Assembly: GCA_009829735.1 (NCBI GenBank)
Contig: CM020618.1
Location: 34,696,894-34,760,893, forward strand
Direction of reading: 5' to 3'
DNA: 64,000 bases
From: Pyropia yezoensis
Lineage: Eukaryota; Rhodophyta; Bangiophyceae; Bangiales; Bangiaceae
Shown: in pieces, positions 18,999 through 31,375 of the stretch
How positions within the stretch are numbered: the first letter of the stretch is position 1
How the letters are laid out: every line of letters begins with the position of its first letter
The notes under the pieces: model-generated
Seen by the model: only the letters and a program-made list of their open reading frames with translations
What the model was told of the DNA's origin: nothing
Database searches by the model: none
Program-made: the position numbers and the translations under genes

Positions 18999-21900
18999 AT
19001 GGCGCCTTCGCGGCAAGAGCCCGACGCCATCCACGCCGTCGTCCGGACGCTGTGCCCCCCCCTGGGCGTCACCGCCGCCGCGACGGGCTGCTTTGACGCG
19101 GCCATCACCCTCGGCGGGGGCTCCCACGTGGAGCACTTCGCCGGCGGCGCCAGCGGCAGCGGCAGCGGCAGCGGCGCCCCCCCCCCCTCCCCCCCCTCCC
19201 CCTGGTACGTGGCGCTGGTGCGGCGGACCCACCTTGACCTCTACACCCGCGTCGGCGGACGGTTGCGGCACCACGCGTCCACCCCCCTCCATGCCGTGGC
19301 GACCGCCGCCGCGGCGGTGCGCATCGCGCCGCGGCGGCACGTGCTGGTGCTGGCGCTCAGCGGCATGCGCCTCGCTGCGCTCGCGTGGCGCCCCGACACG
19401 GGCGGCTGGCATACGGTCCAGATCCTGCAGCTGGGGGCGGCCCACCGGCGGCTGTCAGATGATGAGGCGGAGGGGGGGGGGGGGGCGCCGACCGGGGGGG
19501 GGGGGGGGGCACCGCCCGTTGGGGGCCTGCCGCCACGACCGCCGCCGCGGGGTCAGACCCCCTCAGGGGTGTGGCGGGCACGCGTGGCCCGCCGCGGCCG
19601 CCAGCGCTGGTGGCGGGCCACACGGTGGAGAGCTGTGACGGGCAGCTGGTCGTTGACCCGGTGGGGCGGGTGGTGTGCTACGTAGCCGACGATGTTGGCA
19701 CCCTTTTTGTGCTGCCCGTAGGCGGACGGGACGAGGCGGCAGGGGGGGAGGCTGCCGGTGGGGGGGGTATCAGCGGCGGCGGCGGCGGCGGGAGCGGCGG
19801 CGGCGGTGGCAGCAGCAGCGGGACTGGTGGGGCCTTTGCACTGGCCGCCGACGGTACGACACTAGCGCCCGTGGTCCCCCCCAACGACCACCCGTTCCGC
19901 AACGACGACATCTTTGCGGTGGACCTCCACGCGGCGGGCATCCGCAGCGTGCGGTCCGCCGTAGTCCTAGCGGGCACCTTTGAGCCCACCGTCCTGCTGC
20001 TGTACGAGCCCCGCCGCACCTGGGCGGGCCGCCTCGCGGCAGTGCGCGCCACCGCCGCCGTTGCGGCCGTGTCGGTCGACGCGGCGGCCCGGACGGGGAC
20101 GGTGCTTTGGAAGCTGGAGGGCCTCCCGCATGACGCCGCGACCCTCGCGGCCGTCCCAGACGCGGGTGGGGGGGGGGGGCTGGTGCTGAGCCCGTCGGTG
20201 GTCCTCCACGTGCGCCACGGAGGGTTGGCCGCGGCGCTGTCGGTCAATGTGTTTGGGGATGTGTGGGCGCGGGAGGCGCCACCGCCTCTGCGGGACCCGA
20301 CGCGGCATTCGGAGGTTGTTCTTTCGCTGGACCAGGCCAAGGCCGCGTTCCTGGCGGTACGTTTTTTTCGGGGGGGGGGGGAGGTGGGGAATGGGGGGGA
20401 CGCATTCGGCGGGCTTTGTAGCCGTGTGCACGCGCGACTTGTGGTAGGGGCCGCGCTCGTCACGGCGACCCGCGGCGGTCTCGCCTGCATGGTTGAAGAG
20501 GCGTCCACTGGCGGCATCGTGCGCAGAGGCGGCCGCTGGCCGCTTCATGAGAAGGATGAACCTACTCACTTGTTCCCAGCATCTGTGCGCTTTTTTTTGT
20601 CCCCCCTGGTGTATGCTTTCTGGGTCAGACTGACAGGATGAAGATCGGGATGGCCGCTGCAACGCGCTGCTGTCCTTAAAGGGCGGGGAGCTGTACGTCC
20701 TGTCTGTGGGGGGCACTGGTGCCGGTGGCGACGCGGGTATGGCCCTAACGCGCGTCGGGAGCACGGTCGTCACGTCGGCACTGTTGCCGCTTCCCGGCGG
20801 GCGGTACTTGGTGCTCGCGTCCCGTGTGGCGGACACGCTGCTCATTGAGTACAGCAGAGTGGTGGCGCCTGCCGCACCCGCGGCGGCTGCCGCAGCGGCA
20901 GGCAGAACCTCTGTCGCGGTTGACGCCGCCGCGACCGCGACCGACACTCCCATTGACGGTGGGTTGGCCAGCGCGGCGGATGACCAGGCAGAGGACGCCG
21001 ATGGTGGGACAGACAAGGACGGCGCGCCGTCCGAGGAGGACTCGGAAGACGATGAGCTCTACGACGACGCCTCGTCTGATGGCGCCCCCCCTAGTGACAG
21101 TACCGCTGCTGCCGCGGACCCGTGGCGCCGTCGCCCCTCCTCCCGCCGGTGGGCGCTCAAGGTGCGCGACTCCCTCCCTTGCTTTGGCCCCGGCGCGGAC
21201 GTTGCGGTTGGCCCATCGCCGGGCAGTCTCTTGACGGACCCACTGGACCCCGCACCTCCTCCCCCACCGGGCGGCCCCGGCGGTGGACCACGCGGCCTCG
21301 AGTTGGTCCTCGCTGCGGGGGCGGGCAAGAGCGGTGCGCTTACCGTCGTCACGTCCTCGGTGCGCCCGGCGGAGCTGGGGGGTCTCCCCCTCCCTGGCGC
21401 CCGGGGGGTGTGGGCGTTGCGGTGTCCCCGAGCGGCTCGCCGGTGGGCAGCCGCCCGCGCGGAGCGCGTCGCGGCGGTGCGGGCGACCAACGCAGCGGCA
21501 GGGGTGGCCAACGCGGAGGCGGCGGCGGCGCGGGAGGGGTGGGTAGCTGAGCAGATGCGGGTGGCGGAGCGAAAGCGGCGAGCAGCGCGCTCCCCACGTC
21601 GGCAGACTGGCAAGCGCCCACGGGTGGAAGGGGGAAGAGGGGACAACAACGGGGACGAGCCACGGACATCTGCGCAGCGAAACAGGGCCAGCCCGCCGTT
21701 AACATCAGATGGCGGCGGTGGTGACCGAGGCGACGACAGCGACAGTGACGGCAATGGTGCCAATGGCGCGCCGACAGAGGATGGTGCGGCTTCGTCGGCC
21801 GGCAGCGGGGCTGAAAAGGAGGACACACTTCCAGCGGTCGATGAGGAGGCCCTCCGCGTCGCAGCTGCAGAGCGCTTTCCCTTTCAGGACGATGCAGTGC

Positions 21901-24900
21901 CAGAGGAGCTTCCTCCCCCCGACGAGGCTGCCCAGCACGCGTATGTGCTGTTGTCCACGGCGACAGGTAGCCTATTGTTGGCGACGGGCGGCGTCGGGGA
22001 GCTGGCACAGGTCCCCCCTGGCGACTACATTGCCTCCGCGCCAACGTTGGCGGCGGGCAATGTCCTAGCCAACCGCGCGGCGGTGCAGGTCACCGCGGAC
22101 GGCGCTCGACTTCTGCATGGCCGGCGGCTTGCCGCAACCTTTTCGCTGCCTGACAATGAGCACGACCCCGTCGTGGCTGCCCAGGTGACGGACCCATACG
22201 TACTGTTGCGGCTGGCGTCGGGGGGATTGCTCGTCTTGCGAGCTGCCGCGGATGAAGTGCAGCGGCCGGGCGGGGCAGGTGCGGAAGGGAGGCGGCGTGA
22301 CCCCACCAGCGGGGCGGTGGCCAGCCTAGGCGCGTCCATCATGGATGAGTATGGAAACGGGGCCGATGATGATGAGGAGGAGGCGGCGCTGCTTGCTGCT
22401 GCTGACGGTGCTGGTGACGAAGAAGATAGTAACGGCAGCGGCGAAGGCGGTGACGGAGGCTTCGGCGCCGGCAGCGCCCGCGGCCGTAGTGGCCGTGGTA
22501 GCGGTGGTCGCGGCGGTGATGGTAGTGGGGTTAGCGGTCGACGAAGCCGCAGCGGCGGCGAGGACGATGCTGACGAGGCGGCTGCCGACGGGCTGGCCAA
22601 TCTTCGGTTGCAGCTGGAATGGACGGGGGGCGCGGCGTGCGACGGCGACGCTGTTGCCGCTGCGTGCCTCTACACCGGGCCTCTTGCAGCGGCCGCGCTA
22701 CGCCACATAACGGAGGTTGACGAACCAGACGATGGAGAGGGTGATGGTGACGGCGATGGTGAAGGGGTGACCGTCAAGGCCGAACCAGACGCCCCACCTG
22801 GTGACCTCGGCGGGGGGCCCACCCCAGCTGTGGGCGGCGTCAAGGACGAGGCGATGGCAGCGACAGCAGCGGGGGCCGCGGCGCCCCCCCTCGCCGGTGC
22901 CGCGTCTGCGCTTGACGATGTGGAGCTGGACGATGAGGATATGCTGCTGTACGGTGACGCGGTCGCCGTCGAGCCGCCCTCGACGGCTGCCGCCGCAGGC
23001 GGCGCGGCCGCCGCCCAAGCTGGCACTGGCGACGGCGCCGCTCTGCCCGGCGGTCCTGCTGGCGGTGTCCCTGGCGACGGCGCCGACGATGGCGTCGGGG
23101 GTGACGGCGCCGATGTGGGCGGTGCCGACGGTGCCGTCGCTGGTGACGACGCGACGGGTTCGCTGCTGGTGCTGGCCACCGCAGCGGGTGCCCTCGAGGT
23201 GCGGTCCCTTTCCGAAGGCTTCCCGCTGGCGGCGCGGGTGCCCCGCTTCTACCTCGGCCCGCAGCTTCTGGTGGATGACGGCTCAGTGGGGGATGCTGGC
23301 GGCCGGGCAGACGGTGACGACAGGGAGGGCAGTGGTAGCGACTGCGGCAGCGACGGCGGCAGCGACGGCGGCGGTGACGGCGGCGGTGACGGTGACGGTG
23401 GCGACGGCAGCAACGGCGGCGACACCAAGCGGCCCGCCGCTGCCGCTGCCAAGGCCCGGTGGACGCGGGCCCCCCCCGTTGTGGACCTCCTCCTCGCGTC
23501 AGTGGCGGGGGTGGAGTCGTCCCTCACCACCCTGGTGCTGGTGGCACTGCGGCGGGCGGGCCCGCCGCTCGTCTACCGCGGCTTCCTTGCGCCCCCGTCG
23601 CTTGTGCCCGCCACCCACTCGCGGCTCCGCTTTGTGCGCGCCCTCATCCCGGTGGGCCGACTCCACGTGCCGGGCGGGGTGGGCGCGGCTGACGAGGGGC
23701 CGACCGCGCCGCCGCCGGCAGCGGCGTCGGGGCGGGGAGGCAGCGCCGGCAGGGGGGGGGCTGAGCCGGGGGCGTCGGGCAGGGGCGGGCGGCGGGGCGC
23801 GCCGGCAGGGCGGTCGCGAGGCGGAGCGGCGCACCGTACTCCCGCCCCTCCCCGTGCCGACGACGCAGTGGGCGGCGGCGGCGGGCAGGAGGGCGCGTCG
23901 GCGACGGCGGCGTCGGCGGCCGCCGCTGGTGGCCACCTGCGTGGCAAAGGCGGCCGCCGGTACGCGCTGCAGGCGTTTGCCGCGATTGGCGGCCGGTCGG
24001 GGGTGCTCGTGTCGGTGGGCGACGCCGCCTGGCTCCTCGTCGCCGACCGCGGCCTCCTCCGCGCGCACCCGCTGACGCGGGGCGACGGCCACGCGGAAGG
24101 GGTGCTGGCGCTGGCGCCCCTCCACACTGCCGCCGTCGTGGCTGGCTGCGTGACCGTCTCGGGGGGTGGTGCCAGCGGCAGCGGCGGCGGCAGCGGCGGG
24201 CGGGTGCGCATCCGGTCGCTGCCCCCCCCCGGGGCCATCCAGCTGGACGCGCCGCTGCCCCTCCGGCGGGTCCCCCTCCGCTGTTCCATCGCGCGCGTCG
24301 CCTACCACGCCGCCACCGCCACGTACGGGGCGCTTGTCGGGGTGCCCGCCCCCCCACCCCCCCGGCGGGCGGTCCGGGAGGCGGTGCTGGCGCCGCTGGA
24401 GCGCCACGAGCGGCACGCCGGGGAGCTCCGCTCCCTGTCGGCGTTTCCCGCCCGCCCGGCGGGTGCCGCCGGCGCCGGGGCGTCCCCAGAGGACGAGGCG
24501 GCCATTGAGGCGCGGCTGCCGCCGCTCGCCGCCGAGCGCCACGAGGTACGCCTGTACCGGCCCGACACGTGGGAGCTCCTCCACGCGGTCCGCTTGTCGG
24601 CCGACGAGGCGGGGCTGTCCATGGCGTCCATGTCGGTAGACGTCTTCAAGGTGACGGGCACGGGGCCCGAGGGCGGTGCGGCCGGCGGGGGTGGGGGGGA
24701 CCGCGGTGGCCGGGGCGGTGGTGGTGGTGGCGGTGGTGGTGGTGCTGGCGCTGGCGCTGGCGCTGGTGGCGGTGATGGGGCGATGGCGTCGCCCTACGCC
24801 ACGTCGGTTCGGATGCGGGCGAAAAAGATGCTTGCCGTCGGCACCGGCTTCCTGCGCGGGGAGGATACGGCCTCGCGGGGGCGGCTGCTGCTGCTGGAAG

Positions 24901-26075
24901 CGTCTCGCCAAGACGGGTACACGGGCGCGTCCGGGGTGGCGTTTGCCGCCTTTCAGCTGCAGCTGATTGCGGAAAAGGAGGTCAAGGGGCAGGTGACGGC
25001 GCTGGCGCCGCTCGAGGGCCACGTCCTCGCGGCGGTAGGCCCCCGCCTGGAGGTGTACAAGCTGGTGGGCGACGACATCGTGTGCTGCTCCTTCTTTTCC
25101 GCCCAGCTGCTCACCTCGTCGGTGGCGACGGTCAAGCAGTACATCCTGGCGGCGGACGCGTTCAAGTCCACGACGCTCCTCTACTGGCGGGACCGGAACA
25201 AGAGCCTCAACTTTCTAGCGCAGGACCTGCAGCCCGCCCACGCCTACGCCGCCGACTTTGTCGTGTCGGGGGGGGGGCTGGGGCTCCTCCTCGCCGACGG
25301 CGGGGGGAACCTGCAGCTGCTCGGCTACGCCAACGCCGCCGTGCCGGAAAGCCGGGGCGGCACGCGGCTGCTGTCGCACGGGGCGCTCCACCTGGGCGCC
25401 CGCGTCAACCGCTTTACCCGTGTGGCGCTGCTGGGCGAGGACCAGGCGCCGCCGCCAGCCTCGGCGGGGCGCCCCCCCCCCCCGCTACCCCTACCCCCCC
25501 CCCCCCCCCCCCCCCAAGCCGGCGCGGGGGCCCCCCACCCCCCCGCCCCCCCCCCCCGCCCCCCCCCCCCGCCGCCCTCGGGCGGCGCCGGCCGCCAGGC
25601 CACCCTCTTTGTTACCCTCGAGGGCGGCATTGGCGCCGTCACCCCCGTGCCGCCGGCCGTAGCCGCGGCGCTCGCCGCCCTCTCTGCCCGCCTGTGCGCG
25701 GCGCCGCCCGCGGCGGCGGCGCCGGCGGGCACGTCGCCGGCGGCCTTCCGCGCGTTCCGGCCGCCCAGCCGGGCGCACGCGCCATTGCGGCGGCGGCTCG
25801 TCGACGGCGACGGGCCCGCCGAGGGGTTTGCGGCGCTCGACGCTGCCGCCGCCGCCGCGGTCGCCCGGTCGGTCGGCCGGGTGGTGGCGGGGGTGGCCGC
25901 CGCGGCGGCGGCCGGGGGTGGCAGCACGGGGGGGGGGGGGGGGAGGGGCGGCGGCCAGGCGGCGGCGGCGGCCAGGCCGCCGCCGCCGCCGGGCTGGGGG
26001 ACCGCCCCGGCGGGGAGTGTGCAGCAGGTGTGGGACCTGCTGGCGGGCGTGGACGCGGTTATCAAGCGGTTCTAG
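18999..26075 (+). CDS. CPSF1: CPSF1/CPSF160, cleavage and polyadenylation specificity factor subunit 1
   Basis: Largest subunit of the nuclear complex that recognises the poly(A) signal. ATG 18999 (MAPSRQEPDAIHAVVRTLCP) is chosen; 18924 is also in frame. N-terminal beta-propeller signatures are clear around 19970-20230 (FEPTVLLLYEPRRTWAGRLA, VLWKLEGLP). An intron at 20357-20636 is followed by LLSLKGGELYVLSVGG. The C-terminal CPSF_A domain is at about 24790-25660 (VKQYILAADAFKSTTLLYWR, LGARVNRFTRV, VTLEGGIGAVTPVPP), and the family-type C-terminus ends VIKRF. The reading frame changes between about 19465 and 19600 within two long poly-G runs. This is best explained by a tract-length error or polymorphism, since coding resumes cleanly. 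Very long acidic, Gly and Ala insertions (20990-21110, 21560-21860, 22340-23150, 23280-23460, 24670-24780, 25470-25580) make it far longer than animal CPSF1. It converges with the minus-strand frame at 26062-28299. Confidence 0.93.
20357..20636 (+). other. CPSF1: intron in CPSF1 (280 bp, phase 0)
   Basis: The donor GTACGTTTTT follows ...KAAFLA; the acceptor ctgacag precedes GATGAAGATCGG. Splicing joins the two open frames and restores the conserved ...SLKGGELYVL segment that aligns with CPSF1 of other eukaryotes. The alternative AG at 20627-20628 would break the frame. Confidence 0.8.
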
Positions 26076-27135
26076 GTGAGACAGCAGGAGCGGGGGGGGG
26101 GGGTGGGTGGGGGGTAGGGGGGGGGTCGTGGGGGGGGGGGAGCGCCCTCTGTGCCCCGGCGCCGCCCCGGCCTAGCTGGCGAGTTGCCCCGGCCGGGGGC
26201 GGCGGTGGCGGCGGGCCCTGGTGGCGGGCGGGCCGCGGCGGCACACGCGGGAATGGGAAGAACGGGCAAGCGCCGGCCGCGGCGACGTGCAAGCACGTTG
26301 GCACCGCCCGCGCTGGGGAGGCGCGGGTTGAAGCGGCCAACAAGTCACCTGAGCCGCCCGAGTATAGGGGGGAAGTGGGGAACAGAGGGGAGGGGGGCGG
26401 CGACAAGAAAACATCGCTGTCAAGGCATGCACCATCGCCACCATGGGCGCGGACCCCCCGTGGGTGGGGGGTGACGACCCCTTTGACCATCCGCCTCCCA
26501 CCCGCCCAGCCCCACGCCCGCCCACCCCCCCACCCACGCGCATTCACAGCACACAGGGGCCCCCCCCCCCCCCCCGTCCCAGTTCGACCCCCCCCAGCGC
26601 CCCCCCACCCCCAGCCCCCCCGGGCCCCCCCCCCCCCCCCCCCCCAACCGTCCCCCTCGGCGGCGAGCGCCTCGGCGGCGAGCGCCTCGGCCTCTGCCGC
26701 CGCGGCGGCGGCGGTCAGGTCGGCCACCGCCGACCGCGCCGCCCGCCGCACGTGCGGGGCAATGTGCGCCAGGTAGGCCAGCCGCGCGCGGGCAACGGGC
26801 GCGGGGTCTGTCCAGCAGGACGCGCGGGTGGGGAGGGGCGGCCACCGGGGGGCTTGGGGGGAGGCGGGGGGGGCGGGGGGGCGCTTGGCGGGGGGGGGCC
26901 GCCGCCGCCGCCACCCGCCCCGGCCGCCGCTGTCGCTGTCGGCGGCGGAGCTGCCACCGCCGCCGTCGCCGCTGCCGCTGCTGCTGCCGCCACCGCCGTC
27001 ACCGTCACTGGCAACGGCACGGCGGTCCGCGCCGCGGGTGCTGGCGTGGCGGTCACCGTCGCGGGCGCTGGCGCGGCGGTCCGTGTCGCGGGCGCCGCCG
27101 TCGCTGTCACCGCTGTCGCCCCCGCCGCCGCCGAA

Positions 27136-27172
<37 letters not shown>

Positions 27173-28248
27173 TAGTCATCTTTGTAGTCGTCATAAGGGT
27201 GGGTGCCGGCCGGCATCGCGTCGGCGGCCCGCCGCGCCCGCCGCGCCGCCGCCCGCCCACGCACCGTCGACGCTGGGTGCACCATCCAGCCGCCCGAGCC
27301 ATCCGACGACGGGGAGCTTGGTCGGGAGGGCGGGATGCGCGGCCAGGGGGGGGGTGCGTCCCACGGTGCCGGCGCCGGCAGCGGCGACCGTGGCGGGGAC
27401 ACTGGCCGTGGGGGCGGCGGGGAGGGAGGGGGGGCAGGGGAGAGCGGCGGGGGGGTGCAAGCCGGCGCTGCCTCGCCGCTGCCGCCACCCCCGCTGCCGC
27501 CGCCGCCGCCGCCGCCGCTGCCGCCGCCGCTGCCGCTGCCGCCGTCGTCATTGCCGGCGGGGGCAACGCCAAACACCGCCGCCACGGACGGGGACGTCCA
27601 CACCCACCGCTGCCGCCGCCGCCGCCAGGGGCGCTGCCGCCCGCCCGCGTTGGGGTCGGCCCACGGTGGAGGTGCCGGCGGCGGCGGCGGTGGTGGTAGC
27701 GGTGGCGGCCGCGGCCGCGGCGGTGGCGGCGGCGGTGGCGGCAGCGGTGACAGAGGCAGCGGCGACGACAGCGACGGCAGCGGCGGCAACTGGGGACGCC
27801 TGCCCGCCGCCGCCGTCGCCGCGACGCCGTCACCCCACAGGACGTGGGAGAGCGGCCGCCCCGCCGCCGCCGCCGCCGCCGCCGAAGCCGTCGCCGCCGA
27901 CGCCGCCGCCGCCGGTACCGTCGCGACGGCGGCGCCGGGCGTCGTCATCGGTGCGCGCAGACGCCGCAGGGCGGCGGCACCGCCCCCCCCCTCCCAGCTG
28001 CCCACCGCCCCGTCGCCGGCACCCCCACCCCCACCGCGAGGGCGCTTGGCCGGCGGCGGGCGCGGCGGGGGGCGGGGCGCCTCGCGGGGCCGCCCCTCCC
28101 GTCGGGGGGGGCGCTGCCGACGGGGGCGGCTGCGCCGGCCGCCGCCGACGGGCCGCCGGGGCGTACAGCCGCTGCTGCCGCCGTCGTCGCTGCTGCCGCT
28201 GCCGTCAACATTGCCGCCGCCACCGCCGCCAACGCCACCGCCACGAAC

Positions 28249-28279
<31 letters not shown>

Positions 28280-28299
28280 TAGCTTCCAGATGGTGCCAT
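26062..28299 (-). CDS. hypothetical low-complexity, acidic/Gly/Pro-rich protein
   Basis: 745 residues from ATG 28299 (MAPSGSYGGGGG); the frame extends 52 codons further upstream without better support. Most of it is Gly, Pro, Arg or Ala runs, including a stretch of 12 consecutive Asp near 27140-27170. Three islands look like real protein: AAGRPLSHVLWGDGVAATAA, RRRRQRWVWTSPSVAAVFGV, and ARARLAYLAHIAPHVRRAAR followed by an Ala/Glu helix. The part below about 26640 is homopolymer-driven and overlaps the end of CPSF1 by 14 bases, so the true stop or a splice site probably lies earlier. Possibly a nuclear, RNA- or DNA-associated disordered protein, by composition only. No family recognised. Confidence 0.45.
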
Positions 28300-29234
28300 G
28301 GGCAGTGCCGGGGAAAGCAGAAGGGGGGTGGGGGGGGAAGGGGGGGGGGGGGGAAGGGGGAGGGGGGGGGGGGGAGCGGCGGCTCCCCCGCCAAACCCTG
28401 GACAGAAGCGCGGGTGGGGGTGGGGGCGGTGGGGGAGGACAAGAGAAGGGCGCAAAGGCGGCGGAAGGGGGAGGGTGGGGGGGGGGGGGGACGTCCACCG
28501 CCGCCGCGGCGGGGCGGGGATGCCGGAAAGTGCCAGAGCCGAGCGCGGGGGAGCGCGGCGGACCTCTGCCGGGGCGGCGGGGCCGTCCGATACCGGGAGC
28601 CGGTGGCGTCCCGGCGGGCGCGCGGACGGCGGTGACGGCGGGGGGGGGGTGGGGGTGGAAGGAGGGTGGGGGGGTGGAAGGAGGTGTAGCGGTAGCGGTA
28701 CGGGTGCCGGTAGCAGTAGCCGTAGCAGTAGCAGGAACAGTAGCGGTAGCGGTGGCGGTGGCGGTAGCGTAGCGGTAGTGGGGGGGGGGGGGGGGGGGGG
28801 GGGGGGCGGAGGTGGCCGGCCAAGACAACGGGGCGGGGCGCCGCCGGTGGGGGCGCGGAGGCGCAGTCCACGTTAGGTACAGAGCCCCGCCCGTGTGGGC
28901 CGCGCGGCGGGCGGGTGCCACCGCGACTGCGCGCGCTTCGCCGGCTCTGCCGCGCGACGCGATGCGCGATCGCCGCGCGACGCGATGCGCGACGAGGCGG
29001 GGCCTGCGGGGCGAGCCCCGCGCTCTATTTTCCTGCCGACTAGCCTACTTCTTCAGGGTGGGAAGTGAACACACCAGGCCAGAGAAGAACGGAGTGAGCC
29101 AATCGGGTGCTTGTCTTTTGGGATTAGCCAATGGCATGACATGCCCTGTTGATCTGCTCTTTCGGTCTTCCTGTTCCCTGGTGAAGCCTGGGCTACCGCC
29201 CCGCGTGGACCGAACAGCACAGTAAGAAGAACAT
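28300..29234. other. intergenic with simple repeats
   Basis: Contains a (GGTAGC/AGTAGC)n tract at about 28684-28775, a run of 26 G at 28780-28806, and a duplicated CGCGACGCGATGCGCGA block at 28955-29000. No supported gene. Confidence 0.5.
28684..28806. repeat. hexanucleotide microsatellite and 26-base poly-G tract
   Basis: Repeated ggtagc/agtagc units (tagcggtagcggtacggg ... gtagcagtagccgtagcagt) run directly into an unbroken G tract ending at 28806. Confidence 0.8.
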
Positions 29235-29372
29235 AGAGCGTCCCAGACGCAGTCAGCGCCGCCCCTGCCGTACAGCACTGTATGTACATAGAGCGTCCCA
29301 GACGCAGTCAGCGCCGCCCCTGCCGTACAGCACAGTACCTAGAGCGTCCCAGACGCAGTCAGCGCCGCCCCC
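29235..29372. repeat. 55-bp tandem repeat, about 2.6 copies
   Basis: Units start with agagcgtcccagacgcagtc at 29235, 29290 and 29341, giving periods of 55 and 51. Each unit ends with ccgtacagcac plus a short variable tail. The short frames it generates on both strands are artefacts. Confidence 0.85.
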
Positions 29373-30289
29373 CCGTGCTCGTCGAAAGTCAGTTTCCACC
29401 CTGGTGGCGGCTGCACGTCGGCAGGCAGCGGTGGAGCAGACGCGGTGCAGCGCCTCGGCGCCGTGGCCGTCGCCGGCCGGCGGCGGTGGATTGCCTTGGA
29501 CTGGGCAGAGGCGGGGAGTGCGCGGCGGGCGAGACAATGGTGGTGGTTGGGAGGGGCGTGCACAAACAACAGACGGCGAGGGCGACCGAACCGACCACCG
29601 CTGGGGGTTGGGGAAGGCGGGCTGCTGCTCGTGTGGGGGGGGTAGCCGCTGCAGTGGCAGAGGTCAGGGAAGGGGACGCCAGAGGGGGGAGGTGGGGGGC
29701 GTGGCGACCGTGGCGGCCGGTGGTGGGGTGGCGCCGGAGGTCACAGCGCCGAGAGTGGCCGTGGTGGTGGTGGGCAACCCCTTCAACAGGTGGGGGGGGG
29801 ACGACGGGATGACGCGCACCACAAGGTCGTCGAAAGTCTATGGGCGGGCCGGGCGCCGCCGTCGGCTGCAGTTGGGGGGGGGCGTGGACAGGAGGCTCCA
29901 CCGGTCCCACCTGCGACGGGATCGGGACACTGTCGACCGCTAACTCGCGCGGCAGCGGTGGCGAGAGTACACACAGAGGTGGGGGGATAAGCGCGAGCGG
30001 ACGGCAAGGCGAAAGGGGAACGTGGGAGACAGTGACTGGCCAAAACTCGGCGGTGCAGCGGTGGGGATGGGCCGCACTATGGGCGAGAGGGAGGGCGAGA
30101 GCGCGGCCGCGCGAGCCGCGGTCACAGGCGCACGCCCGCCGCGGGGAGACTAGCCCAACTGAAACAGAATGAGGAAAAAAAAAAAAACGAGCACAGAAAG
30201 AAAAAAGAGCCGTCCCCGACTCGGCACACCCAAAAAATCGACCCCACGCTTACCGCCACAACGGCCCGTCCGCAGGGGGCGCCCCCCCC
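29373..30289. other. intergenic, no gene seen
   Basis: Lies downstream of the phycoerythrin gamma gene, so it should hold its 3' untranslated region (an AT-rich patch at 30160-30215). Frames on both strands are compositionally biased, with no family motif. Confidence 0.45.
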
Positions 30290-31375
30290 TCACACGTAGC
30301 GCTTGGCCTTGGACGGCGACGGCTTCCACCCCGACCGCCACGACGTGACGCCCGCGGCGGGCGCCACGTAGCCGCCCGTCTGCGCCGCTACGCCCGCGGC
30401 GACGGCGGCCTCGCTCATGGGGGCGTAGCTCTTGGTCGGCGCCTCTGCCCACGGCGCGCGCGTCCGCGCAACCGCCGGGCGGCGCTCGTAGGATGGCCAG
30501 ATGGCCGCCCGGTTGGGGCCCGCCAGCCGCACGGCCAGCGACGTTGGCACAACCACCTTGGTGCCCCCCGCCGAGCCAATGGGCGCCGCCGCCGCGGCGT
30601 AGGCGCCCGTCGACGGGCGCATGGCACCCGCGACGGCAGGGTAGGCGGCAAAGAGGGCCTCCTCATACCCGCAGCCATGCCCGTACTGCGCCGTCGCGTA
30701 CGCGGTGGCGTTGAAGCGGCCCTGCGCCTTGGCGCCCGTCGACAGTGTGCGCGCACGGTAGGCGGCCGAGCCACCCGCGACGCGGGCGGCGTCCGCCTCC
30801 CCCTTGGCCGCCCCGTCGGTGCAGACCGTAAACTCCCCCGTCGGGCACTGAATGGCCGCGTACGTCCGCTCCACAGCCGCGGCCATGTACTTTTCCGCCG
30901 TAGACGCGGGGGTCTGGTAGCGGGAGCACGCGCGGAGGGCCTCGGCCTGGCCAATCACCATGTTGGCCGCCATGGACGGGAAAGCCACCACCCGCGACTC
31001 CTCATGCGAGCACCCGTGGGCGGCTACGAGCGCGCGGCGGCGGGTCTCAAAGAGGTTGGCCGCCGCCGCGCGGGGGGTGGCCTGCCGCGCACGGAACGCC
31101 TGCGTCGTGGCGTACGTACGCTTGGCGTCAGCGTCGCCGGGGACGCTGCCCTCGGTGCACTGGGGGGTGTACACGCCGCCCGGGACCGCGGCGGCCTTGT
31201 ACTGCCGGATGACCGACGCCGCCATGTAGTCGTCGACGACGCCCATCGACACCGCCGCGGGGCGGGCGGCGCGGGCGGGCTGCGCAGGCAGGGCGCAGGT
31301 CGCGGCCGCGGCGGGGGTGGTAAAGGCGGAGGCGCCCACCGCCGCACCCGCGGCGGTGCCCACAAAGGCGGCCAT
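30290..31375 (-). CDS. R-phycoerythrin gamma subunit (LR-gamma linker), plastid-targeted
   Basis: 361 residues. The gamma subunit sits in the central cavity of phycoerythrin hexamers in the rods of the phycobilisome. It links discs and itself carries bilin chromophores. Residues 1-43 are a plastid transit peptide (MAAFVGTAAGAAVGASAFTT). The mature part has two related repeats: residues about 48-140 (YMAASVIRQY, YTPQCTEGSVPGDADAKRTY, AAHGCSHEES) and about 162-253 (YMAAAVERTYAAIQCPTG, FTVCTDGAAKGEADAAR, YGHGCGYEEA). Mature Cys residues are 73, 122, 150, 177, 185 and 235, more than enough for the four to five bilins of this family. The C-terminus is basic (SWRSGWKPSPSKAKRYV). It is divergently arranged with a paralogue starting at 32758. 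A shared light-responsive control region between them is possible but no specific element is visible. Confidence 0.87.
   Translation of the reverse strand: MAAFVGTAAGAAVGASAFTTPAAAATCALPAQPARAARPAAVSMGVVDDYMAASVIRQYKAAAVPGGVYTPQCTEGSVPGDADAKRTYATTQAFRARQATPRAAAANLFETRRRALVAAHGCSHEESRVVAFPSMAANMVIGQAEALRACSRYQTPASTAEKYMAAAVERTYAAIQCPTGEFTVCTDGAAKGEADAARVAGGSAAYRARTLSTGAKAQGRFNATAYATAQYGHGCGYEEALFAAYPAVAGAMRPSTGAYAAAAAPIGSAGGTKVVVPTSLAVRLAGPNRAAIWPSYERRPAVARTRAPWAEAPTKSYAPMSEAAVAAGVAAQTGGYVAPAAGVTSWRSGWKPSPSKAKRYV

Noticed and set aside
25082-26776. 564-residue plus-strand frame overlapping the end of CPSF1
   Set aside because: Shadow of the CPSF1 frame in repetitive GC sequence; all Pro, Arg and Gly, with no motif.
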